Source: Chinchilla lanigera
Lineage: Eukaryota > Chordata > Mammalia > Rodentia > Chinchillidae
Reading direction: 5' to 3'
DNA: 64,000 nucleotides
NCBI RefSeq assembly: GCF_000276665.1
Contig: NW_004955425.1
Location: 20,779,890 to 20,843,889 of the forward strand
Under the pieces are notes generated by a model. That model ran no database searches and was not told where the DNA came from. It saw only the letters and a program-made list of their open reading frames with translations. The number at the start of each line of letters is the position of its first letter. Position 1 is the stretch's first letter. Position numbers and translations under genes: made by a program. Below, piece after piece: positions 50,201 through 62,200 of this stretch.

Positions 50201-53200
50201 TTCCAGAAGCAGGTCTACAACAGGCGCTGTAGTGAAATACCCAGGAGAGAGGGAGTTGGAGCGAATGGGATTTCTGTTGCCAGGCTTCTGAGGAATCCCA
50301 TACTGGTCTCCACAGTGGTTGTACTCATTTACACCCTGCCTGCCATGTGGGAAGGTTCTGGTCCCCCTCACCTCCCAGCAATTGTTGCTTTTGAGTTCTG
50401 GGTGGTGGGCCACTCTGCCAGGAGTAAGGTGGGATCTCAGACGTCAGAGTGGTTTTCTTTTGTGCATGTTTTTTGAGGTAGAGTCTTGCCATGTAGCCCA
50501 GGCTGGCCTTGAATTCATGGTGATCCTCCTGACTCAGCCTCCTCAGTGCTGGGATGATAGGCTTGCACTACCACACTTGGCTCAGACTACTTTTGACTGC
50601 ATTTCTGTAGAGGCTGAAGATGCTGAACAGCACTCTTTGGCCATGTACAGTCTTTTAGTTCATTTGTTCATTTTTGATTTTGACACTTTTTTTAAAAATT
50701 TCTTTAATGATTCTAGATATTTGTTCCCCATGAGAAGAGTATCTGGCAAATGTGATTTTTAAATTTTTCTTCTGTTCTGCAGGTTGTCTCTTCACACTGT
50801 CGGGTGTTTCCTTTGCTATGTGAAAGCGTTTGAATTTGGTGTGATCCCATTCAATGATGACCCTTGGTGTCTTAGTTACTTTTCTTGTTAACAAGACAAA
50901 ATACCCAACACCCAAAGTTAAAGTTTAAAAGGTTCACTTAGCGCACTGTTTGCAGAGGTTTCTTTTTCCTTTCTTGGTACCGGGAATCAAACTCAGGACT
51001 TTGCACTTGCCCGGCAAGTGCTTGTGCCACTGAGCCATGTCCCTGGCCCTGCAGAGGCTTCAGTGCTTAGTCCGCGGGCTCCAAGGCAGAGGGGCAGAGG
51101 AGAAACAGTTCATGGCGGGCAGAAGACAGCAAAAGCAACAAGGTAGAAGACAAGCCTCTTTCTGTCCCTTATATCGTATCCAGGCCACAGGGATCAGGGC
51201 AGCGCCAAACTAGTCAGTGAACTGACTTAGTATTACCCACCTTAATCCTAGCATTGCACTATGCCTCAGTCACACACTCTAGATTCAGCCACCTCCAAAA
51301 AGCCCCACCTCTGACTGCATGAGGCTTTAGAGGAAGACATCTAGACAGGAGCCATGACACTTGGTATCACTGCCTGTGCTGCTGAAGTTCTGTTTGAGAA
51401 GTCCTTGCCTGTGGCTTCCAGGGTTTCCCCTATGCTATCTTCCAGCAACTTGAGCATTTGTGCCGTTATATGTAGTTCTTTTTTTCTTTCTTTTTCTATA
51501 TCTAGCTCTTTTCCTTTTTTAGGGGACAAGGTTTCACTACGCAGTTCAGGCTGGCTTTGAACTCAGTTTGTAGCCCAGGCTGCCCTTGCACTCACAGTGG
51601 TCCTTGTGCCTCAGCCTCCCAAGTTCTAGGATTACAGGAATGGGCCGCTGGACCTGGCTATTACCATTTGTTTCTTTTCATTTATTTTTTAATCACATTG
51701 TCTGTTGTATCTGGATGTTCACCTGTATGGCTCATATTCAGAAGCACTAGAAAGGCCCCCTTTGTGTGCTTCCTATGCCTGTAGGTAAGCACCAAGCATC
51801 AGAGTAGTGACGCTGGTGTGATAAACAAAATGCTCCACCCACGTGGCACGGAGGGAGGTCAGTGCTTGGGTTTCAGAAGTAAATGGCAGCACCCTACTCA
51901 TTGATATTGACAGACACAGTATTTTTCTACATATAGAACAAGAATGTGCATAGACTTCACATTCTCCTCTGCTTTTTTTTTTTTTTTTTTTTCTCCTCTG
52001 CTTTTTGGACATGGACAGTTAAAAAACTGTTTAGAAGTTGGGCATGGTGTTACACACCTGTAACCCCAGCAATCAGGGAGGCTGAAGCAGGAGGATTGAA
52101 AGTTCTAGATCAGCCTTGGCAACTTAGTGGCTTAGGAAGAATCTGTCTCAGAAACGGTTTTAAAAAGGACTGAGGGAGGGTGTAGTTCACTATGTAGTTC
52201 ACTCCTGGATTCGATCCCCATGGAGGGTAGCTGTGTAGATACTTGTCTTTTGCTTTTTTTGGCGGTGCGCTTGTACTGTGGTACGCGGCTCAATCTGTGC
52301 GCCATTGCACAATCCTTCCTTGGGCCTTGATTTGACCTAGCCCTGTCCAGAAATGTAAGAATATTGTCAAATTGGTCCTTCTCTCTCTTGGGAATCTGCA
52401 GTGGTCACTGTGTGTCTCAGAACAATCTTTGCCAGTGAAGTGTTTTTGTAGGTTTTGGTGCTGGGGATTATTTATTCCAGGGGTTTGCCTGTGAGAGGCA
52501 GAGGCACACACTGTACCCACTGAGCTACACCCCGGCCTCGAGAGTTATTGTATATTTAATAATGAATGGCCTCACACCCTTGTACTCAAGGTCACTCTAA
52601 ATGGCCCATTTTTTTTTCCCCCAGGCAGGGTTGCACTGTGTAGCCCAGGTGGCCTCAAACTCACAGCGATTCCTCTGTCTCAGGCTTCCTAGTGCTGGGA
52701 TTACATGCATGTGCCACCATAGGCTAAGAGTATGATTCTTGACAAAAATTTTACTGAAGGTTTTCTCAATAAGTTACAGTATTTGAAATTTTTATAAAAT
52801 GTAACCACACTGGCTTTTTGTGGGTGTTAAGCACTCACTTAACTATTTGATATGGGCCTCCTGTGAACTGAGTTCTGTGCTCCAGAGCCAAGTTTCCAGT
52901 AGCTGCTAAGATAAAGTAGCTTCTAATGCACATTACATCCTAACTGAAGTTAAGAAATTTATGAAAATGTTCAGTTTCTGAGAAATAAAGAAAGGAAGGG
53001 AAGACAAAGCTTTTACTGTAGAGAAAGGAACTAAAAAAAAAACTGAGAGGGGAAAACATACATGCTGGGCATCAAGGGGCACGCTTGTAATCCCAGCACT
53101 CAGAAGGCTGAGGCAGGAGGATCACAGCAAGCTCAAGTCCAGCCTGGGTTGTGTAGTAACGGGGCTAAGATACACAGTGAGACCCTATCTCAAAAAACAT

Positions 53201-56200
53201 AAAAGAAATGAATAAAATAAACAAAGGAATTAAGGGCTAGTATTGCAACAGTCAAAAATAATCAATTTCTGAGCTTTCGTGGTTGTTTTTGAACTGGAGG
53301 TTGAACCTAGGACCTGAGTTATATCCCCAGCCTTTTCTTTTCTTTTCTTTTTTTTGAGATAAATTCATACTAAATAGCCCAGATTAGGCACAAAGGCTCA
53401 AATTTGCCATTAAATCATTGGCATTGCTAAGTAGTGTTCTGTTATTGTGAGTAATTACAATGTATTGGGCCATTCTATTGGTGATGACATTTTGATTGTT
53501 TTCAGTGGGGGCAGCTATGAACCCTGCTGCTAATTTTGGGAAATGGGAAAGTATATTTCTAGTTAGTGTGGGACTAGAAGCGGAATTGCTGGGTTGTGGG
53601 TGTATGTACATTTTCAGCTCTTGTTAATACTAATATTTTTCCAAAGGAGTTACCTTTTTACATTTAATTTTATTTTACCTTTTTGGTCTTTTTGAGACAG
53701 GGTCTCACTGGGTAGTTCAGGCTGGCCTCAAACTTGGGGTGATCCTCCTGCTTCATCTTCCTGAGTGAAGGAATATAGAACTCCAATTTCTTCATCCTTT
53801 TAGTAATACGTATACTATTGGATATATAATTTCTCTTCTTCAGCCTCCTCTCTCTCCCTTTTTGTTTGTTTTGGTTTGATTTTTTTGAGATAGGGTGTCA
53901 CTGCACAGTTTAGCCTGGTCTTGAACCCACTGTGTAGCCCAGGCTGGCCTCAAACTCAGAGTGATTCCCCCTGCCTCAGCCTCCCCAGTGCTAGGATAAT
54001 AGGCGTGCGCCATCATGCTTAGCTTCTTTAACCTCTTCGGCCTGTTTTTATTTTGCTTTGTTTTGTTTAAATAAGAAACACATAAAAATTACTATGTTTT
54101 TCTGAGTCAAGCCCTAACAATAATGAACCAAGAGTAGACTCTTCTTTGCAAGTATAATTCCTCTTCTGCCTGCCTTTTGTTCATCGTGTGACCTGAGATG
54201 CTGTTTGTGTGAGTTTCGTGGAGGCAAGTACAAGACAGTGGATGGTCTCCTTCGCTTCTAGAGACCTTAGCCCCTGGTGGTACATGGTAGAATTTTTGTC
54301 TAATAAACTGAAATAGAGTCATATGGAGCTTTAAAAGGAGTAGCGATTGCCTTCACACTTCAGGATGCTTGTTTTCCATAGATAAATACATTCTGCTTTT
54401 GCAGGTTATCAGAAGAAGCAGTGAGGAAGAGAAGGTTCTTTGTTTGGTCCGGCAGCGCCCAGGCCACCAGTGTGAGACTGCTGTGATAGTGGTGCTCATC
54501 ATGTTGTGGGATGGCATCCCTCTGCCGATGGCGGACAGGCTGTACACGGAGCTCACTGAGAACCTAAAGTCATACAATGGTCACCCGACAGACCGAAGAT
54601 GTACCCTCAATGAAAAGTAATCAAACCTGTTTTGTACCACTTTGAAATTCAGATCTCTAGTCTGTCATGGGAAATTGTTACTTAACTACCAACTCAGTCT
54701 ATTAAATGGGATCCTTGGATTTCAGGTGCTGTGGAGCTAAAAGCAGTCAACATTTTCAGACAGTTATGGAAACCAGACTTGGTGGTACAGGCCTCTTTCT
54801 GTCACTTTGGGAGCCTTAGGAAGGAGGATCCTGAGTTCTACCTGGGAAACTTGGCATGTCCCTGACTCAAAAAATAAAATGACGTGGAACTGTAGCCCAA
54901 TATGAATGCCCTGGGTCCAACCCCCAGTACTGTAAGGACCACAGTTTTTGGGAGGGTGCTAGTGCCTGAATCCAGGCTCTTTCTCAGGCTTAGCAGCCCT
55001 AGCCCTGAATGGAACTATACAACCAGTCCCTAGGGGATTCTTTACCTGCTTCCCTCTTTGCTACCTGACCCTCCTCACACACAGTAGGACAGAAAGGGGT
55101 TTTAACAGGAAAGTTACTTCTAAAGGCTGGCAGCATCTGTATTTTCTCTGTTCACACTAAGCGATTAGCTGGTTTCCTGTGTTCTTATGATAAATACGTT
55201 GTCACATTTGAGTTTTGGGCCACTTAATAGGGAAAGTGCTCAGTGTGCGTGTGATTGTGCTGTAAATACTGTGAGTCGCTTTCTGTGGTTAAGAGCCACT
55301 GGGCTTTCCTTTATTATCTGTTTCCTTTGAGAAGGGGTCGAGCAGGGGTTGCAGTCTGTTGTCCTGGCTGATGGTTAACTAGAAGGTCACTTCATCCTCC
55401 TAGTGCAGCTCTTGAGTGCTGGGAATGCAGACCTGGGCCTCCACGCCAGTCCTTTCTTATTTTCTTTGTCAGCTGTTAATTATTATAGGCCAGTTTCCTA
55501 AAGGATCGCTGTTCATTTTGCCTCCATTTTTATATATTGGGGCTGGTAAAGCTTTGTCAGGGATGTCATTTGCAAGTACTTTTCCTGATTTGTCTTTATA
55601 CTTTGCCATGCCATGCTTTGCAAAAGTTTCTTTAGTAATGCAGTTAAACAGATCTGACCTTATTTGAGTTTGGATTTTAAAAGGTGTTTAGGTGTTTTCC
55701 CCTCTTTTACAAATTATAGAATAATTGTCCCATGTTTTCTTTTAGTACTTGTTAGAAACATTTTTTGGGTGCAGGCATTTAAACCCATGGCCTTGTGTAT
55801 GCTACCACTGAGTTATATATCCTTAGACCCGTACTATATAGGACTGCCCAGTGTGGAGGCACACGCCTATGATCCCAGCACTCTGGGAGGCTGAAGCACG
55901 AGGATCCCCAATTTGATCTCAGCTTAAGCAACTTAGCAAGACGCTATCTCAAAATGAAGTTTAAAAAATACATATATATATATGTAAATTTTCTTCCCAA
56001 TCTGCACAAAATTAACATGTGCTAATTATTTTATTCTGTGGAGATATAGGACTTTGTTTTGTGAAATTCTTTTCTAAAGGTTATCCACGCCAGACATGGT
56101 GGTGCATGCCTGCAATCCCAGCACTCCGCAGGCTGAGGCAGGAGGATCATGTGAGTTGGAGGCCAACCTGAGCTACATAGTGAGCTCAAGGCCAGCCTGA

Positions 56201-59200
56201 ACTGCATAGTGAGACCCTGCCTCAAAAAAAAAAAGACATAAAGCTTATACATACCTTTTGATTTATTTAATCCTCCCACTAAGTTAATAAGTGTTATTTT
56301 ATTTTGCCTAATACAGACACACCAGATCATTTTCTAAAACTTCATGTTTATAGAAAACACGTAAGAATTCTTTAGTGAACTTTTATATACCTTTATTAGA
56401 TCCAACTTTACTTTTGTTTTTATGTACATAGTAGGCACACAGTAAACACAGTGTCACTGTTGACTTTTATTTGAAAGCATTTATGCCTTCCCACTGCAGT
56501 AATCCATCAGTGGATTTGCCTAAAAATATCCTTTTACATAACCACAGTATAATTATCAGAATAATGAAATTTAACTTCAATGAAAATACACAGCCTTGGT
56601 AGTATATTCCTATAGTCACAGTGTTAAGGAGGCAGAGGAAGGAAAGGAGGATTTTGAGTTTGAAACCAGCCTGGGCTGTATTACAAGACACTGTATCAAC
56701 AAACAAAAATACATTACATAATTTATACTTTATATTCAAACATGTAGTTTCTAGTAATATGCATCATAGTAATTTTCTCCCATCTCAGATTTGATGTGTC
56801 TCTTTTTGAGACAAGGTCTCACTTTGCAGTCCAGGCTGGCCTTGGGCTCACTTTGTAGCCCAGGCTGGTCTTGAACTCGCAATGATCCTCCTGCCTCACC
56901 TCCCAAGTGCTGGGATTATAGGCATGCACCACCGTGCCTGGCTTCCATTTGCATCACATTTGTTTTCTTTTTCAAGTTATTGTGCTGTCTTATGCTCCTT
57001 CACAATATCTATCCCATCTGTGTAAGAAGTTGAAGGGAAGGTAGCATAATTGAACCACTCTTCAGTTTTCCCTTGAGTTATATCTTGCCCTTCCTTCCTT
57101 CCTTCCTTCTTGTTCGTTTTGGAGTACCAAGAATTGAACTGAAGACCTCACACTTGCCAGGCAGGTGCTGCATCACTGAGCTACATACCCAGCCTGTTTT
57201 TTCTTTCTTTTTTTTTTTTAAAGAGAGGCTCTCACTGTGTAGTCCAGGCTGGGCTTGAACTCAGTGTTTTTTTTTTTTTCTGCCTCAGCCTCCCTAGTGC
57301 TAGGATTACAGGCATGTACCATCATGCCTAGCTTATCATTTTACAAGTGCTACATTTATTCTATTAGAAGTTTTAACTTATGCAAATTTAAAACTACTAG
57401 AAGAGTATGTGCTCTATTCTTGGTTTTGTATCTCTGTATATATATACTATACCTTGTCATATTTACTGTAGAGTCTAACTTGGGCTTCAAGAATACCTAA
57501 AAATGTTACATTTACCAAATTACATTATAATGTACCAAATTACATTATTATAATATGTTACATTATTCTCATTTTGATATTCAGAAAGTCTTAAGATTGA
57601 CAGTGATTTTACATTCACTATGTCATATTCTCCTTTAATTGTCAGAAAATTATATCAGTCTCATTTTCGACATAAAGGATCTAAGATCTAGAAAGGTAAT
57701 GTGTCATTCTAATTTTCATTTTGATAGGGAATAGATCTTGGATTTAATATCCAGGCTCAAACTGGTCATGTTGGTGTATACGTGTAATCCCTGCACTTGG
57801 GAGGCTGAGGCAGGAGTATCGCTATGATTTCAAGGTCAACCTGGGCTACATAGCGAGTGCAAAGCCAGCCTGCACTACAAAGTGAGACCCTATCTCAAAA
57901 TAAAGAAAATCCGGACCCGTTATTTCTTCACTTTGGGCATCTCCAAATCAAACAAAGTGATTGATTTTAGATCCCTAGATCTAAATATTTTAGATTTGTA
58001 TATTGTGCCATTTTTTTGGATTTATCATCTTGAGCAAACTTTTTGGTGCAAATTTTAGTTATAAAATGGATACGTATAGCCTGTCAATAGCTATCGTGTC
58101 TGTATTTCCAAAGTTCTGTGCCCTGCAAGTGTTTTGCTGGAGGAATTATCCTGCTTTCTCAGTTGTCTCCCTTGCCATTACCATGTTACAGTCGTACCTG
58201 CACGTGTCAAGGGATTGACCCAGAGACCTGTGGAGCTTCATTCTCTTTCGGCTGTTCATGGAGCATGTACTTCAACGGGTGCAAATTTGGTAGAAGCCCA
58301 AGTCCCAGAAGATTTAGAATTGATCCAAGTTCTCCCCTACATGTAAGTGTCCTTTCTGTGTTTTTTTTTTTAATTACACAATGCTATATAAGTATATTTC
58401 TTTAAATTTTTTGAGATGTTAACAAAATTAAAGTTTAAAAAGTAGTAAAAAATACTAAATATATAGAAGTACATAATTTAAAATTCTAAATAAATTAAGA
58501 GCTCTAACTCTCCACCCAAACCCCAGTTGTCCCTGGCCCACCTCCCCTTCTCTTGCTCCTCTAACCCCAAGGAAATCACTGTTAAAAGAACCTAGCATTC
58601 TATACCCAGCCAGCATAGGAAAAACCATTTGCCAGCATTTCCAAGACTCAGAAAGTTTACTACCCACAGACCTACTATGAAAGAATTACTAAAGGACGTA
58701 ATCCAGAAAGAAGATATGTGAGACCGGAACGAGTCTGTAAGGAACACGTGGCCATGGTGAGCAAAGAAATCAGTCAACCTTGGTGTTAAGTTTTAATAAG
58801 CTGAGTACTTACATTTTTTTAAATATAAAAAAGAACCTATAAATATAATTCCATCTTTTTTTCAAATTGAGGGTGGGAAGGTGGGGGAGGGGGTGTGGCA
58901 CAAAGGAGATGAAGTATGGTAATGTGTTATGCTTTGTTTAGGGGAGGAGGATTTAATTAACTGGAAGATCAGCGTTTTCCAAACTTGGAGTGGTGACCAA
59001 AAGCACAAAATGGATTGTGAACCTCTATGCACATGTATATAAACAAGTAAAACAAAAGTAAAAGAATACAATACTTACCTTAAAGTTAGTATAGTTATCC
59101 CTGTGGATTTTTCTAATTTATGATGATATTTTTTATTAAATTTCATTTCTTTGAAAAATGATATGACCCTCTAGGAAGTCATGCCCCACAGTTTGGAAAA

Positions 59201-62200
59201 CACTATGCGTATGTGTTGCATACAGTTGAGAAAGTGTATGTTTAAAAAGGTTCTTAATCCTTGCACAAGTCACCAGAAGTGGTTTACAAATCACTAGCAT
59301 GCAAGATAAATAGAAAACATAAAATAAAATAGCAAGATTTAATCCAACAGTGTATGTAGTACAGTTAACATAACAACTTTCAAAAAGAGATCAGAATTAT
59401 TAAGTAATACCCTTTAAAGAGATAACTATTTAGCATTTTCTACATTTTCAAGCTAATTCAGTACAGTAGTGGCATAACTCAAAAGTTATTTGCAGATATT
59501 ATTATCTCCTGTCTTGAGAACAAAAAATAATTAAACTATATAATATTATGTCTGTTAATAGAGTTTACATGATAGCTTGATAATATGGTGTCTTATCAAA
59601 TTTCAGTAACTTGCCTATCTACCAATAAAGTCTCAGAAAAATTCTAACATGAAGTATATTAGGCACTTCGGTAGAGAACCATAAAACCTTACCAAAGGGA
59701 CACATGCAATACTTGAAAATGGACGGGCCCTGTGCTCATAGACGGGAGCACTCTATAGCAGTGGGGGCAAATGCACGGTACATGGCACGTGTGCTGCAGG
59801 GCGCTGTTATCACTGAAAACTAAAAGGTTCACCGTCACTGCTCTAGAGTGTGCTGTTCATTCTTTTTTTTTAATTCACCAGTTTTCTTTCTAAATATGAC
59901 ATTGTAGAAGTATGTGTTGGTATATAATTATACCTTTAACACTGACAAGATTGTTAATTTTTTGTATGCTCTTCATCTCGTTAAGTAATGAATGAATGTG
60001 AGAATGGTTTGCTTGTGGTGATTTATAATAACGAGTAACGCCTTATAGTGCTTGTGATCCAGGAGGAAACGTGGTCATTCCGGGCACTGTCAGAGCCCCG
60101 TATGGCTGAAGCTCAGCAGGCAAGGGACAGTGAGGTGCATGCAGCAGTCTTGTAAGGCACGGCAAGAGGTTTGGAAGATCACAGAAGGGTTTTAAGAAGG
60201 AGGGAGAGACTTACACTGGGGTCTCTCTGGGTGCTCTTTGAGTGTTGGCATGGGTTGGTAAGGGAAGCTCGCCACTGTGAGTGAACGCAGGAAGGGGGAG
60301 CGGTGGCTTGGAACAGGGTTGTTACACAGGGATTGGTGAGCAGTGGTGGGTGTGCAGGCGCTGCTCCTGGATATGCAGTACAGTGCAGAGGACTGGGTTG
60401 GTAGGGCAGTGGTCATATGTTCAGTCTGAGCATTGGGCTTTGAAATTCTAAAGGGAAATCTAAGCATTGACCTTGTATCAATACTGCTGAGAACCTGCAT
60501 CTGGAGAGGTGTCCGGGTGGTGATTATAGCCACCTAGGGTATACACTGGGGGCAGACACCGGGGTCACCAGAGATCAGATATAGTAAGAGCCAAAAGCAT
60601 CTTTAAGTAAAGCTCCAATCAGCAGTCCTCACTGTATGTGACATGTGCATGCATTTGAATGAGGCAACTAGAAAGTCAGGATTTTTACAACATGACTAAA
60701 GCACCTAACAACAGGTGACACCAGGATTCACTGACACAAGAAAGCTTGTATTATTCGTCCCTATTTGCCTACTATCTTAGTTTTACTCAGTCTGACTTGT
60801 GACACTGGATGTTTTATAATAGATACTATTATAAAATACACCTACATGATGTCATAATGTTGGGGAATTTAGACCTACTGCATCCTTACCTGTAGTTTTT
60901 CTAATGTCCTTATCAATAAAAGTATACACTCATTACCATAGTCTGCATTATTGTACTAGCAGTGAAATGCAACACCCACCTAACACAATATTGCATGATC
61001 AAAAAAAAAAAAATCAAAACCTTCTAAATCATCTTTAAATCATTACTCTAGAGTCTCCCCTAACTCAATGCAATAATTAATGTGCAGGTGTAGCTATCAA
61101 CTACTATTAAAGCAGTATGACGATTTTTTTGTGCTACAGTAAGTCAGAACCACACAAATGGACTACACTGGAAATGAGACCTCTACATACGGACTTCTTG
61201 TCTCTCTGTTTGTCTTATCTGGGCCCCCACCCACCCAGGGATTCAATATAAGTCCTTCACAGTTACTCTGTCTCCAGCCTTTTTTACTTTTTATTTCCCA
61301 GAGTGCTGGGATCACAGGATTTCTTGTATAATCAAAAGCTGGACCTAAATTAGTAGGAAAACAATGGGTCATCACTGATGTTCATGGGTGCCAGACAGAG
61401 GCGTGTAAGCAAACCATCACAGAGCTGACTTCCTGTGGAGTCTGCCCATTGGGTGACTCTGGCTTTCATCCGGATCTTGGGTACTAGAGAAGTGAGCTGC
61501 TCCCTGCGGCTGTGTTGAGGGCGTCCCCGCCCAGCAGCTCGCCGGCCAGGACAGCTGCCACTTCCTTCCGCTCTTCTTCCAACCTTGCTCTCAGTGCACT
61601 TGGCTGACAGTGTCATCATATAGGAAAAGCTTTCAGTGGTCTTTTAACTACTGTTTCCAGGGTATCCCTTCTCTCCAGGGTATCTCTTCTCTCCATCACT
61701 CATCATCCCAGGATCACCTGTTTGTAACACAGACGCCTATTTGAGAAAGTCTGTAGCAACCCTGTTCTTAGGTGGCGTTCATGGTCCCCGTAGTCCCAGG
61801 AAACCTTACCCAGCTTTCAGGCATAGAAGACACAACACTGGTTGTAGACACCTAGCTGCCCACTTGATTACTTTTGATCTACTAGATGAGGCATCTACTA
61901 AACCTGTCACACTCACTTAACCATTCTACAAAGAATAACTCATGATTCATGGTATTATTTTAAGGATATATTCATTATATTTGAGATTCGTAGCATAGGA
62001 TGTGTTGCATGTTTCTCTCCCCCTCTGTTATTACATAATGTCACCTTGATCACATTATGTCCCCTTGAATTCTTCATTCACTATGTCCCTTCGTCAGCAG
62101 GAACCTAGTCTTCATTTATTTCAGTACCCAATACTGTTTAATAAATACAAAATATGGTTCTCATCCTTAGCAACATGAGCACTTCTGCAAGTTAACCTCT

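Larger units (their letters stand above)
45545..54404 (+). other. Tet1: TET1 intron 6 (8.9 kb)
   Basis: GTAAGT donor, TTTTGCAG acceptor. Carries the nested L1/LTR/ID stack at 49.8-51.5 kb and a second L1 fragment near 53.4 kb, between many SINEs. Confidence 0.9.
54617..58191 (+). other. Tet1: TET1 intron 7 (3.6 kb)
   Basis: GTAATC donor (weaker than the others: +5 is T instead of G) and TGTTACAG acceptor. SINEs occur throughout; unique stretches at 55032-55330, 55453-55760, 56239-56589 and 57335-57758 show no recognisable gene. Confidence 0.88.

Noticed and set aside
50057..50762. 139- and 147-codon forward frames
   Set aside because: They run antisense through an L1 3' region and a B1.
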